From positions 1 through 64,000 of the forward strand of contig JAVSML010024583.1 of NCBI GenBank assembly GCA_038503035.1: a stretch of DNA of 64,000 nucleotides. Direction: 5' to 3'. Source of the stretch: Crocodylus rhombifer (taxonomy: Eukaryota; Chordata; Crocodylia; Crocodylidae). A program made the position numbers and the translations under genes. Positions within the stretch are counted from its first letter, which is position 1, and every line of letters starts with the position of its first letter. The notes below the pieces were generated by a model, which was not told the origin of the DNA, did no database searches, and saw only the letters and a list, made by a program, of their open reading frames with translations. This document shows, one piece after another, positions 34,400 through 46,460 of the stretch.

Positions 34400-34650
34400 C
34401 AGGGAACCCCCGCTTAACGCTGTTTCACTTAGCGCTATTTCGCTATAATGCTCATTTGAAATCGATACCTGATTTCACTTAGCGCTCAGCAGGTTTCACT
34501 ATAATGCATGCGGTCACCATGTTGGGTCATTAAAAACAATTTTGGTCACCATCTTGGGTCCTCAAATACTTTTGGTTTCGCTTAACACTTGTTTTCCTTA
34601 AGGCTCATTTTTTCAGGAACCAATTAAGAGCACTAAGTGAGGGTTGTAAG
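34400..34650. mobile_element. Tigger/pogo-like MITE
   Basis: After a TA at 34398 the sequence reads CAGGGAACCCCCGCTTAACGC and TTTCACTTAGCGC. The far end, GAGCACTAAGTGAGGGTT, is roughly its reverse complement. CACTTAGCGCT recurs internally, and TTGGTCACCAT is repeated. Tigger/pogo elements insert at TA and carry this kind of terminus. The right border is approximate. Confidence 0.6.
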
Positions 34651-34737
34651 TATAAGGGAAATCACTTGTAACTGTGTAGCATGCATCCAGTGGAGGGGTA
34701 CACCATAGGAGTCAACTTTAAGAAGATAATTTATAGT

Positions 34738-34970
34738 TAGGGACCTACTGAATTTGTGGGAAATCGGCAGTGAAGGGCTGGGCTACATGACAGACAGCCA
34801 TTGCAGCCAATCAATAGTGAGGGATGAGGTCACATGACAGGCAGCCCTGGCAGTCAATCATCAGTGAGGGGCAGGGTTACCAAGGCCCCTCGACCAATTA
34901 GAGGTGTGTTTCATGGTGGGAGGGGGTGCTGTGCTCTGCCCATAAAATGGATGTCCAGGCCTGTGTTCTG
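34738..34970. mobile_element. hAT-like transposon fragment, related to 60552-60954
   Basis: Begins TAGGGACCTACTGAATTTG, close to TAGAGACCTACAG at 60552. The body has three tandem variants of an about 45-bp unit containing CACATGACAGGCAGCC and CAATCAATAGTGAGGG, similar words to those at 60790-60900. No second end is recognised. Confidence 0.5.
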
Positions 34971-35284
34971 CACATGACCCTGGTGAATTATGTCCCTATT
35001 TATACTTCCCCAAGCACAGGAAAGATAGCAGGACATTTCCAAAAGAGCCCTTAATTACAGCCTGATCTTTTGCCATTGCATTCAGTAAGTGAAGAGTCAG
35101 GCTCTTAATTGGTGTATGAGCAGCTATGAAGACTTACAAAGCCAGATGCAAAGTCCTGGTCACCTGTCCTTAGTTCAGCTATTGCCCAGAGTGATATCTG
35201 ACCTACAGGCATCACTGGCTACAAAGCTTTTTGGAAAAAAAGCAGTCACTTCACCATGGAAAGCCTAACCTAAGAACGATAAGG

Positions 35285-35440
35285 TAGGGGTTAGCAACCT
35301 ACAGCCTGTACATCAGATCCAAGCCATGGAAGCACTGGATCAGATCTGCAGACGTGTGGGGCTTCAGCAGCATTCTGCAGCAGGGGCTCTGGCTGTGGGC
35401 ACTCTCTCTCTTTGTGCTAATGCAGAGGCAAAAGAGCCCG
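35285..35440. mobile_element. Possible hAT-like transposon fragment
   Basis: GGGGTTAGCAACCTACAGCCTG at 35287 resembles the terminus of several vertebrate hAT MITEs. No far end or target duplication is visible. Confidence 0.3.
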
Positions 35441-36249
35441 CAAAAGCTCCGTCCATTTCCCACCCACCTACATTTATTTATGGTACAGGCACATCCTAAA
35501 TTAAGATCCAGATTATGTGCCACAAGAAATTAATTGTAGAAATAAAAAGCATTTATCCAAGGTAACATTAAGTAACTTACACCACACCAACAATCACCCA
35601 TACCTGTTACTGACTGTGGCCATAAGCACACTTCAGCTCCACAAAAAGGTATAGAGAACTGCTGTAAAAGAAGACTGCAGAGGAGCAAAGGACACAATCT
35701 GCCATGAGTGGACAAAGAATAATTTAATTATGGGATTGCAAATTGGCAAAAACTGGCTGTAAGGAGCAGGAAATACATTTACAGAAAAAATAAGCACTAT
35801 TTACCTGTGAAGCATTTCCACGAGCTGTGACATTACAAATATGATTAGAAATGAAATAGCAAATATAAAGTGTCTACTTATGAATACTTCACATCTCAAA
35901 TGCAACAACTCAGAGTTTCAGATTCTTTTCAGTGTAAGTGACATCAAAGAGCTAATGTCTCTCCCCAGCTTGGACTTTCTTTTGATCTTCAAAAAAAAAA
36001 ACTATCACACCATTTCTGAAGTCAGTGAGGTCGAACCAGTGTAATTGGGCCCAGTTGGTCTGTTGCGCAATGAAAAATGAAAATGGAGGCACACGTAAAG
36101 AAAACTGCTGCTCTCCAGATGAAAAGCATTAGCCCCCAGCTCAGGAAAGATCTAATGAAACCCAGTAATATGGTAGACCATAAAAGTGATCACTAAAACT
36201 ATGAAACACAGGGGCAGACAAAAGCTATATGAATTTAAAACTAGAATTT

Positions 36250-37120
36250 GAAAATAGAATAGTGGTGCCCCACAGATGGTGAAGAGAAACTGTATAGTAG
36301 TCCCTGCAGGTGAATCCAGGATTTTTAAACAGGAGATGTGGGATTATGTAACTGGAAGCCAGGGATTCCTGTTAGTTGAAGACCGAAGCGGCAGCAGGGA
36401 TGTCCTCAGCTGGGGGAAAACAGTAGGCTATGGGCTGACCACAGGGGAGCAGACAGGGACCCATACACTGCAAATGCTTATTGTGGGGCACAGTAGAATA
36501 GGGCAGAAGAGAGTAGGGCAGAGCACTGGTTAGGCAGAAAGGGCATTGGCAGTAAGCTGCCCTGGAGGTTGAGGGGGCACATCTGTGGCGGGTCATGGGG
36601 CACCTAACCAGAAGGGGAGGAGACAGGGATGTAAGTCGGAGCCCCTGAGGGAGAGAGGCAGAGCAGCCTGAATTTGGGAGGGAGAGGAGCTCCTGCCAGC
36701 TCAGGCTTGTGAGTGGGAACTGCAGGCAAGCCAGGTACACCCAGCACTGTGAGCCAGAACATGGGGAGGTGGCTGGGCAGTAATATAATGACCTGGAGGG
36801 GCAGACTTTGAGTTTGAAACAGCTGCTTGTATTTTTTATTCTACTTTATACTGGAGGACCGGATGTGTCTGATAGGGGTAGGTTGGAGACCAGGGGTGCT
36901 GCTATGGCACCCAGCAGAGAGAAGCCTCGCCCTGGGTCTGGGACACTGAGGGGGATGAGGTAAACTGAGAGTAGCCTGGCCTTGAGCTGAGGCACAAGAT
37001 AGGATCAAGGGGCCCAGAGATACAGAGAGGGCTGAGGCTGAGAGAGCTGGGCCTGAATCAGTGGACCAGGGCTGGTGGCCTGCAGTCAATGTAAAGGGGG
37101 ACTAAAGCCAAGAGGGCTGA
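36250..37120. other. Purine-rich, low-complexity non-coding region
   Basis: Plus-strand sequence rich in GGGGCAG, GGCTGAGG and AGAGAG words. The region seems to continue at 37441-37800 on the other side of a CR1 fragment, so it may be one older repeat split by the CR1. No coding signal. Confidence 0.35.
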
Positions 37121-37440
37121 GGCCTCCACAAAAGGACTGAACTAAGTGGTAGCAAATGACAGAACAAGGAACAACAGTCTCAAGCTGAAGCAAGGAAAGT
37201 TTAGGTTAGATAGTAGGAATAATTTTCTCACTAGGAGCATAGTAAAACACTGGAACAGGTTACTCAGAGCAGTGGTGGAAGCTCCATCCTTGGAGGTTTT
37301 CAAAAACCAGCTACACAAAGCTTTGGCTGGGATGATCTAGTTGGGGATGGTCCTGCTTTGAGCAGGGGGTTGGACTAGATGTGACCTCCTGAGGTCCCGT
37401 CCAACCCTACTTTCTGTGATTCCTATGAACTGGGGACAGA
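37121..37440 (+). mobile_element. CR1 3'-end fragment (older subfamily)
   Basis: Frame 37146-37340 reads KFRLDSRNNFLTRSIVKHWN to LHKALAGMI, the C-terminus of the RT ORF, and is followed by the TGATCTAGTTGGGG tail ending TTCTGTGATTCCTATG. It belongs to the same subfamily as the tail at 14113-14212, differing from the younger CR1 ends at 39200 or 43000. Confidence 0.9.
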
Positions 37441-38015
37441 GCAACATCTTTGAGACACGAGCATGGCTATAGGGGCCGAAGGAGGTTATGGATTTAGCCC
37501 TTAAGGCAATTTGGGCCAGTGGGGTTGAAAGCCCTAAGGCCAAGAGACTGTGACCCAAAGGGAGAGAGTTGGAAGCCTAAACTCAGATGGTCCAAGTTGG
37601 GCCCAAGAGAAGGACAGAGACAGAGAGCAGCCTGGGCTCACCAGCCTCTGAGGACAGCCTCCCTCATTACTTTTTAACATCAGGGCATGGTAGGAAATGT
37701 GAGACCCTGGAAGGCTAGATTAGAAGCAGGGCAGGATCAAGGGGGCCACTAGGGAGCATCATGGCAGCCGTCAGGCACTGTTCTGTTTCACAGTAGTGAC
37801 CAGCGCTGTAGGGATGGCTTCATTTCCTGACTCCCAGCCTCCACCCCACTTGGGTGGGCAGAACGCACTGTGGAAACAGTAGCTGGGGACTTTTTTAAAG
37901 TCCCTAAATAAGGTAAGAACCCTCTACCCTACCCCCACTACCACCCTCCCTTCCCCTTCATGCTCAGCAGCACTTCCCTACCTCCCATTCCCCCACTCAT
38001 CCTCTCTACTAACAC

Positions 38016-39240
38016 CAACCTGGTGGCTTTCTACAACCAGGTCACCAAATCCTTAGATGCAGGGGCAGCAGTGGATGTAGTCTTCCTGGACTTTCGGAAG
38101 GCCTTTGACACTGTCTCTCACCCCGTTCTCATTAAGAAACTGGGGGACTGTGGTGTCGACACCTACACAGTCAGACGGGTCGCCAACTGGCTGGAGGGCC
38201 GCACACAGAGAGTGGTGGTGGATGGGTCATTTTCGCCCTGGAGGGACGTGGGCAGTGGGGTCCCCCAGGGCTCGGTCCTCGGGCCTGCACTGTTCAACAT
38301 CTTCATCAGCGACTTGGACGAAGGGGTAAAAAGCGCACCCTGTTCAAATTTGCTGATGACACTAAGATGTGGGGGGATGTGGGCATGCTAGAAGGGAGGA
38401 ATAGGCTGCAATCGGACCTAGACAGGTTACAGGGGTGGGCAGATAAGAATAGGATGGGTTTCAACACTGACAAGTGCAAGGTGCTGCACCTGGGGAGGAA
38501 GAACCGGCACCATACCTACAGGCTGGGGAACTCCCTTCTCGTCAGTACAGAGGCAAAAAAGCATCTTGGAGTCATCATTGATGCCAAGATGAACATGGGT
38601 CGGCAGTGTGGGGATGCAGTCAGGAAGGCCAACCGCACCTTGTCATGCATCCACAGATGCATCTCAGGCAGGTCCACGGAGATGATACTCCCCCTCTATG
38701 CGGCACTGGTCAGGCCGCAGCTGGAGTACTGCGTCCAGTTCTGGGCGCCACTCTTCAAGAGGGATGTGGACAGCATGGAGACGGTCCAGAGGAGGCCACT
38801 CCCATGATCAGGGGGCAGCAGAGCAGGCCCTACAAGGAGAGGCTAAGGGACCTGAACCTGTTCCGCCTGCACAAGAGAAGGCTGAGGGGGATCTAGTGGC
38901 TTGTTACAAAGTAGTCAGAGGGGACCAGCAGGCATTGGGGGAGTCCCTGTTTCCCCGAGCACCGCCAGGAGTGACCAGGAATAACGGTCACAAACTGGCA
39001 GAGGGTAGATTCAGGCTAGACATCAGGAGGTGCTACTTCACGGTCAGGGGGGCTAGGGTCTGGAACCAACTTCCAAGAGAAGTGGTGCAGGCTCCTACCC
39101 TGGGGGTGTTTAAGAGGACACTGGATGAACACCTTGTTAGGGTCGTTTGACCCAGTACTCTTTCCTGCCATGGCAGGGGGTTGGACTCAATGATCTGCTC
39201 AGGTCCCTTCCGACCCTCCTAACTATGAAATTATGAAACT
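38016..39240 (+). mobile_element. CR1, 5'-truncated, RT C-terminal half
   Basis: Starts inside RT ([17 protein letters not shown]) and ends with the 3' tail AACTATGAAATTATGAAACT. Frames 37960-38391, 38367-38807 and 38698-39150 together cover RT from the second catalytic region to the C-terminus. A one-base deletion near 38332 shifts the frame just before the FADD codons (CTGTTCAAATTTGCTGATGA), and another change near 38800 shifts it again. Confidence 0.93.
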
Positions 39241-40427
39241 ATGTCTGCTGCAGAAGACGAGACCCATCTGACACTGTTGTCCCAGTTGGACTGTGTTTCC
39301 CCAACCAGCCTAAATGCAGTGGTGCAGGAGCATCTCTGAAGCCCTCCCTGCTCCTGGGTCAGCTGGGGAGCACAGCAGCAGCAGGCAAGGGAGGAGAGGA
39401 ATATGCCACTGAGCACAAAGGAGAAGGGATAGGGGATTCTTACCTGTTTTGGGGACTTAAATAAGTCCCTGGCTGCTGCTCTCTAGGCATGTTCTGAAAG
39501 GGTGATTTAATCACGTCACTGCTCCCCGACTGGATCTGCCCCTAGTCCTGGGCTGTTATTCTGTCATATGTGAATTCAGTGTCTGCTTGAACATGAATCC
39601 TTCTTGAGGCATACTTACAATTCTGAGAGAGGCTTTACTTGGCAGCTTTTCTGAACACAGTTAGATAGTGCAGTGGACAAAAACAGGGGGTAAAAGAAAC
39701 ATTTCTACTCTGTCTCTTGAGGTAGTTCTGCTAGTTCATGAATTCTTTGACCTTCAATTTGTTATGTATGAAGGAAATGTATTTAAGAGTCTGGAGGTTA
39801 ATTAAGAAAACAAACAACTGACTTTGTTGCAGCATGAAGGGAGACAGACTGTTCTCCAGTCTGAGATTTCAGCTCCAAAGAGTTACAAAGGAATGTAGCC
39901 CATACAATTTCTCCTGGAGAACAGGAAGCAACAATTCTGTACTTTCAAACAATGAAACTCATGTTGGAAAAAACTTATTGGCAAAACAACACCAAAAGCA
40001 GAAAATTATTATATTTAGCTCACTTTAATTCCAGTTCCTAATTTATCTGTTCTAATTTCCATGATATCTATTACAAATTCACCTTTTCACAGGCTTCCTT
40101 GATTAGTTTATTACCATTTTACTTCATTAATGCCTTGATTTATTTTATTTTTTTTGTTTTTAAATACATTCCCTAGATCCTTGTTCAAGGACTTTATTAG
40201 CAAATGTAAAATTTGAAGAGAGCTGTAATAATTACCTTTCCATTAAAGAATAATTGCTGATTTAAAATTAAGGGCTTTTTTTTCCTTAAGAACAGAACAC
40301 TTGCTACATTGAAGATTAAATTTGATTGTCTCTACACCACGGAGGAAAATGTGCTGGCCCTCTCCTACCAAGGATCTATAGTAGCTAGTGTCTTTTTCCA
40401 TTGATTTAAACTGCCTATGACTGATAT
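39241..40427. other. Non-coding stretch, no gene seen
   Basis: No exon or clear repeat recognised. Confidence 0.45.
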
Positions 40428-40715
40428 CATAGGTGCCAACTTCTATTTTTGCCTGTGGGCATGAGTGTTTGGTGCCTTCTGAATCTGGGGGGGCACCCAT
40501 AAAAGCCACTAACAGCGGTGGCCCTGTCAGGGGGGCACCAGCCCTGCCGACAGTGTCAGTGTCAGCCGTCAGGGAGTGCCCGTTCACCACCTCCCAGTCG
40601 TCCATGCCTGTGGGGGTCCTAAAATGATGCCCACTCCCCCCCCATCCTGTGCCACCCTACCCTCTTCCCAAGGGAGGGTGAGGGCCCTCAGGCCCCTACA
40701 CACTTGGCACCTATG
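40428..40715. mobile_element. hAT MITE with 8-bp target duplication
   Basis: The ends are CATAGGTGCCAACT and, reversed, CATAGGTGCCAAGT. The flanks are ACTGATAT (40420-40427) and ACTGACAT (40716-40723), 7 of 8 identical. An 8-bp duplication and short terminal repeats are hAT hallmarks. The 288-bp body has GC-rich inverted words (GGGGGGCACC) and no coding capacity. Confidence 0.85.
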
Positions 40716-41618
40716 ACTGACATGCAATCTTCATCAGAGAAGAGTCAGGTCCAACAAACTCATTTTGCCCAGGGCTGACATTCAATTTTAAACACTTCCT
40801 TCTCAAGCACTAGCCTACTGTATCTTCACTCCCTACCGTATCCTTAAGCATGTGTAACGAGAAATACAGAAACCGACCTTGCAGAATAACCCCTCTATTT
40901 GCCAATTCTGTAAAATCAGCATTGGTTGCGAGGGGCATTCTCCAGAACACACATTCAGAAAGGAAACGATGCAGCCCACAGTCTGCTCTTCCAACTAAAG
41001 GGGAAGCAATTGCTTTGGTGTCCTTTACTGCTGATGCACTATATAAGCACTGCAGGAACAGTTATGCAGGCAGTACTGATGGCTCATGGGGCACCCTCAG
41101 GCTTCTTATATGCCAAGCTAAGACAGACTAATTTCCTGCCTGTAGAAATGGAACTGCTAGTGCATAAGGTCCCTAGATAGTATAATCTACTGTATGGCCC
41201 TGTCACATTAAAAGAGGATTCTGTTTGTTAAAAGGAGAGAGAGAGAGAAGTGGAATGACATCCCATGGCTACAAAAGATCCTCTCTGGGGTACCGTATGA
41301 CAAGTTTGGAAAAATTCAAATAGAAATGAAGAATGAGGTCAAAACATGAGGGTGAATTCCTGGTTCCACTAGTGTCAATAGAAGTTTTGCTGCTTACTTC
41401 AATAGGTCCTAGAGTTCACCCTGAGGGTACAGATACAAGGTCAGAGAGGTCGGTGGATAAGGAGTCCAAGCAGAGTTCTAAAAAACAGGATGATGTTGGA
41501 ACCAGAACTGAAGATGCCTACTGAAATTCAGAGGGCGGAGATTTAGGATTATACTACAAGATTAGCGTTATAACTGTATGTGGGTAAAGGTTTAGTATTT
41601 GCATCATACTCAGTATCA
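40716..41618. other. Non-coding stretch, no gene seen
   Basis: Apart from a short (GA)n run at 41238-41249, nothing is recognised. Confidence 0.45.
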
Positions 41619-43045
41619 AGATACCTAATGTGGTCCCCATCTTCAAAAAAGGGAAGAGGGAGGACCTGGGCAACTATAGGCCCGTCAGTCTTACCTCAAT
41701 CCTAGGGAAACTCTTTGAGAAGATCCTCAAGGAGCACATCTGTGATGGGCCGGCTTCAGGGATGATGCTCAAGGGCAACCAGCATGGTTTCATTAGGGGC
41801 AGGTCACGTCAGACCAACCTGATTGCCTTTTATGATCACGTCACAAAAGCAATGGATGCAGGTGTTGCCGTGGACGTAGTCTTTCTAGACTTCAGCAAGG
41901 CCTTTGACACCATCTCCCACCCCATCCTCATTAAAAAACTAGGCAACTGCAGCATTGATGCCTACAGTCAGATGGATTGCAGATTGGCTCAAGGGTCGTA
42001 CTCAGAGGGTGGTGGTGGACGGGTCATATTCAACCTGGGAGGAAGTGGGCAGCGGAGTCCCCCAGGGCTCGGTCCTTGGGCCTGCACTGTTCAATTTCTT
42101 CATCAGCAATTTGGTGAAAAGAAACCTGTTTAAATTCGCTGATGATACCAAAATTTGGGGTGAGGTGAGCACGCTAGTAGGGAAGGAAAGATTGCAGCAA
42201 GATCTGGATAGGTTACAGGAGTGGGCTAACGTAAACAGGATGTGTTTCAACACTGACAAGTGCAGGGCGCTGCACTTAGGCAGTAGAAACCAGCAGCACA
42301 TTTACAGAATGGGAAACTCCCTTCTTGAGAGCACGGAAACAGAATGGGATCTTGGAGTCATTATTGATTCCAAGATGAACATGGGCCAACAATGCAAGGT
42401 CACGGTTGGCAGGGCTAACGGGACCTTGTCATGCATCCACAGGTGCATCTCAAGTAGAGACAAGGAGGTGATCCTCCCCCTCTATGTGACGCTGGTCAGG
42501 CCACAGCTGGAGTACTGCATCCAGTTCTGTGCGCCCCACGTCAGGAGGGATGTGGACAGCATGGAAAGGGTCCAGAGGAGGGCTACCCGCATGATCTGGG
42601 GACTACAGGGCAGACCCTACAATGAAAGACTGCGGGACCTGAACCTGTTCAGCCTTCACAAGAGAAGGCTGCGGGGCGGGGGAGACCTGGTGACTGTCTA
42701 TAAACTCACTAGGGGGGACCAGAAGGGTTTGGGGGAGACACTGTTTCCCCTAGCATCCCCTGGCATAACAAGGAATAATGGACACAAATTATTGGAGAGG
42801 AGGTTTAGATTAGACATCCGCAAGAACTACTTCACGGTCAGGGCGGCTAGGATCTGGAACCAACTTCCAAGGGAAGTGGTGCTGGCTCCTACCCTGGGGG
42901 TCTTTAAGAAGAGGCTTGATGCCTACCTAGCTGGAATCATTTGAGTCCAGTTTGTCTCCTGCCCAGGCAGGGGGTCGGACTTGAAGATCTACGAGGTCCC
43001 TTCCGACCTGACTTCTATGATTCTATGATTCTATAATCAACTTGT
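41619..43045 (+). mobile_element. CR1, 5'-truncated, well preserved
   Basis: RT frame 41630-42133 begins [21 protein letters not shown] one-base frameshift near 41965 moves the reading to 41955-42944 (329 codons: [32 protein letters not shown], active site [13 protein letters not shown] intact, to LDAYLAGII). The 3' tail ends in TTCTATGATTCTATGATTC, the short tandem repeat typical of CR1. Only the one frameshift interrupts the RT region, so this copy is young relative to those at 1.8 or 56 kb. Confidence 0.94.
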
Positions 43046-43068
43046 TGTATCGCCAGTCAAATTAAATA

Positions 43069-43456
43069 CAGTAAAACCTCTGTTATCTGGCATCCCCCAG
43101 GAATGGGGGATTCAGGATAACAAAATATGATGGTTAATTGAGCAGCCCAGGCGACTGCTTCTCCCACAGCGTCTGAGGCATCCCACCACCCTTCCCACGG
43201 CATCACCGCCCCTCCTGTGACATTGCCGCCCCTCCTGCAGGCTCCACGGGACAAGGAGGCAGGCCCTGCACAGCCTGTTATGCTCCTGGGCCATGGGGGC
43301 TCGGCAGCACAGGCTGCTTTGCCCCAGGCCGTAGGAGCTCGGAAAAACCGGAAGTGCCACGGTGGGCACTTCCAGTTTCACTTTATCTTACAAGCTGGCA
43401 TGCCAGTTAATTGAGCATGCTGGCTTGTAAGATGCTGGTTAACAGAACTTTTACTG
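43069..43456. mobile_element. Tigger/pogo-type MITE, 388 bp
   Basis: Ends are CAGTAAAACCTCTGTTATCT and, reversed, CAGTAAAAGTTCTGTTAACC, flanked by TA on both sides (43067-43068 and 43457-43458). The internal GCATCCCCCAGGAATGGGGG block recurs in the copy at 56565-56844. No transposase. It sits 24 bases after the CR1 end. Confidence 0.85.
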
Positions 43457-44896
43457 TATAACTATATGAATCATTAAATGATAAAAGTATGGATGATATA
43501 CTTTGCCAAGGCAAAAGCAGTGTCAAGGTAAAGATGAATTTCCCAACTACACAGTGCCAAGTTCATTGATTAAATGGATAAAAAATAACAACATGCTAGA
43601 GATTGTGGACAGTAAACTAACTTAAAGGTGACCTGCAAGTTTTATTCTTGTGATGAATCTTAAGTGTTATGTGCTAGATGCTCCAAGAAGTAGAAGATAA
43701 GAAGGTAGTTCACAGCCTGGGGAAATTTAATACTATCCACTTGCTGTTTTTGTTTAGCGCTTCTGTGGTGAGGTCCCACTTGAGTGGTATTCCACTTGCA
43801 CTATACATGCAAGTCAAAATTATTTACAATTATTATTAATACAATAGCATAGCCCAGTAGATTTATATAAGGAAAAACAAACCCACAGGCCTCTGTTCAT
43901 GTATGGACAATGACAGGGGTGGAATTAGGATTTCAATCAAGCAGTGTTTATTTAGTATATTGATGTCTCTGGATTCATCATTCTTTTGTAGTCGCTGCTA
44001 TGACCTTAACTGGATGAGAAGGGTGACTGAAAACACCATAAAAGTAACAGATTTGACACAGCAGTTACAAATAGTGACTCGCCCACTGTATTCTTGAGTT
44101 AGGTCAGTCTCCAGGGACTTCCAAAAGCAACTCCTTTCAACTATCAAGCCTTTTCAACTCTGAGGACACGTACATCTCGTGTGGCAAAGGTGAGGTTGTC
44201 ATACTGTCACCACAAACTCTTAAAGTATGGTTCCTTGCAGCAATGTTTTCCAAATTTGAGATTGCAGAGTCTTCTGTCACGAAAATTAAACCATTAAACC
44301 ATTTAACATCCTCTCAAGGTCTTTTTAAGGAACTGCTCATTCTTAAGGTATACAACTGGCCACTGGCTACTCCTTTACTACCCTTTCCCTCAAAAGCTAT
44401 GTAATTTTTCCTTTCCTATCTTCTGTGCTTTATGGGAACAGTTTATAGTGTCAGCATTTAAATTTATATTAAAAGCTTTACAGTGTTGACAATTATAGGC
44501 TGGGTGAAATCTCACTGAAGTATCACTTAACCCTTCTTTTAAGACAGCTGTAAGAAGGAATATGCCTCTTTTGGACAGGGTAGCTGAAACAATAAGGATT
44601 CAAGTCAAAACAGCACCCAAAACCAAAGCATAGATCAAACTGTTCAGAAATTTGAAATATGTGACCACATGAGCTTCCCTAGATACTGTTTGGGTAGATG
44701 TGTGTGAAAAGAAGAGCACAGGATGCAGAGACCAGAGAGCAGAATTACCACTGACATCTGAGACAGCAGCTGAAGACATATGGTCAAATTGCACAATATT
44801 GCTCTTGTAATCCACCTCTTTTGTACCCAGAGTAGAGAACATAAAAAAATAAGGTCTTCAGCTTTCATTGTTTCCCTACATGCTGTTCTGACCACA
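43457..44896. other. Non-coding stretch, no gene seen
   Basis: AT-rich; no exon or recognisable repeat. Confidence 0.45.
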
Positions 44897-45090
44897 TCTG
44901 ATGAAGTAAGCTTCAGCCCACAAAAGCCTATACTGTGTATGCATATATGTGTGTGTGTGTGTGAAGCAATCAGAACTCGTAGTAGAGATGCTATTTTTTA
45001 TTAGACTGGCAAGATTTTTGCAAAAAAAAAAAAATCTTTAATTACAAGATTTTGGGCACAAACACCCTTCATCAGGCATTAGAGAAAAGA
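44897..45090. repeat. Two short retroelement tail motifs in opposite orientation
   Basis: CATCTGATGAAGTAAGCTTC then AGCCCACAAAAGCC (44897-44930, plus) and, on the minus strand at 45000-45085, CCTGATGAAGGGTGTTTGTG then CCCAAAATCTTG with TCTAATAAA. Both are versions of the 3' block that ends the Penelope-like fragment at 23.9 kb. A (GT)n run lies between them (44949-44963). Confidence 0.5.
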
Positions 45091-45609
45091 TTGTAAAAGT
45101 TCTCCTGGGTAGAAATGAAAGTTCATATTGCTTAGGATTTCACAGAGGAGTCAATAGATGGAAAACTCCTCTGGAGTCAGTTCATAGCTGAAATGGAGCC
45201 TGTCACCTCTATGTGGGGTTCTGTGATGATGCAAATTACCTTGAAATAAAGGCAGGGTCAGTGCCTCAGTTTTCAGGTGGTCACAGTTGCTTCCTGCTTG
45301 GAAAAAAATGATTTCATTTTCATTTCATTGCACACGCATAGATATATACTTTGGTTCATCTCTGAGGTACAAACCTACCCTGATTCATACTTGACCTGAG
45401 ACTTGCATGGCTATCTGCTGAGTTAACCAGTCACAGAGGATGCATCATTCTGGATCATCTAAATGGTCTTTCACATGCACAGAAGCAGGGTGTTGCCCGC
45501 TGTGGTTCCCCGCTTTAGCTGTGGCAAGGTAAGGTGTTACGTCTGCGTTGTGTCAGGGTTGCTGGGAGTTTTACAGAGAGTTTAGATTATGGATTGGCAT
45601 AGGAAGGTT

Positions 45610-45700
45610 TGTATAGGAATGATCCTGCCTCAGACGGGGTTGGGCTGTGACCTCTGGAGGTCCTGTCCTGCCCTACTTCTCTAGGACTCTCTCGTGTCCT
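45610..45700 (+). mobile_element. CR1 3' tail scrap
   Basis: GGAATGATCCTGCCTCAGAC, GGGGTTGGGCTGTGACCTC and CCTACTTCTCTAGGA match the end of the older CR1 subfamily (compare 37350-37425). Confidence 0.7.
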
Positions 45701-46275
45701 CCTCCAAACTTAAGATAAAGAAGGAGAAAAATCCCAGAGCATAGAAATGAAATTTCCTTGGGAATCCCTTCTCTCTGGTGACCACTTCATGCCGTGAGGC
45801 CTTTGCTCGCCTCCACTGCTATTTCCAACTTCTGATCCAGCTGCTTCTCGCCCTGCAAAGAGCTCTCAGCCTCTGTTGGGACAGGCAACATTTACATCCA
45901 GTGAATGCATTAATGAACTCCGAGACAATACTGCAGGTTATAAAATGGACCGCCTCTCCCTGCTACGCTTCCCAGTGATAGCTGGACACAAACCAGCTCC
46001 AGAGTTGTTACACCCTACCAAGCCCTAATTACCTAGCTAGCTAGCTCTTTTTTTAGAGTTTTTTAATAAGATCATTTTTAATCATATGATAATTACATTA
46101 CATGTGTGGCCGTGTCTACATTTATTTATTGGGCGCTTCACCAGTCAAGCGTGCAATGCACGTACCGCCTAGCAATCGCGTCGCTGGCCCCGCCCCCGCA
46201 CGACGCCCCACCCCCCGCTCGGACACTCCAAGCTCAGCCGGATCCGCCTCCCGCGCCCAGCCCAACGGGCTGCAT

Positions 46276-46287
46276 TGCGCATGCGCA
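46276..46287. promoter_or_regulatory. NRF1 binding site TGCGCATGCGCA
   Basis: A perfect 12-base palindrome equal to the NRF1 consensus, about 135 bases upstream of the probable start codon. NRF1 commonly drives CpG-island promoters of nuclear-encoded maintenance genes. Confidence 0.8.
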
Positions 46288-46421
46288 TCACCCCCCCCCA
46301 ATGGCCGCGAGACTGGCAAGCGAACCGCGCGTGCGCGGCCGGCACCAGTGACTGAGCGGGGAACAGCGCCCATGCGCAGAGGGCTGCCTACCCCCGCCCC
46401 CTCATGTCAGCGGCGCGCGCC

Positions 46422-46460
46422 ATGAGTGAAGGGTTCGGGAAGGCGGAGTCGGGCGCGCAG
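46422..46460 (+). CDS. XRCC2: XRCC2 exon 1, coding part (13 codons)
   Basis: XRCC2 is a RAD51 paralogue. With RAD51B, RAD51C and RAD51D it forms the nuclear BCDX2 complex, which helps RAD51 filaments in homologous recombination and replication-fork protection. The exon encodes MSEGFGKAESGAQ and ends CAG with donor GTGAAG. The human protein starts with 13 residues in exon 1 of which AESG is shared at the same place, and the phase-0 boundary is identical. An in-frame ATG 18 bases upstream (46404) could add MSAARA; 46422 is preferred because it gives the human length. The exon lies inside a CpG island. It is only recognisable together with exon 2. Confidence 0.9.

Noticed and set aside
35805..35900. 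Hydrophobic minus-strand frame ending at a GTAAAT donor, considered as an exon
   Set aside because: It is short, no good acceptor bounds it, and membrane-like text arises easily in AT-rich DNA.
46102..46425. 107-codon frame in the CpG island as an upstream coding gene
   Set aside because: The frame is a by-product of GC-rich sequence; the XRCC2-matching frame starts at 46422 and is different.
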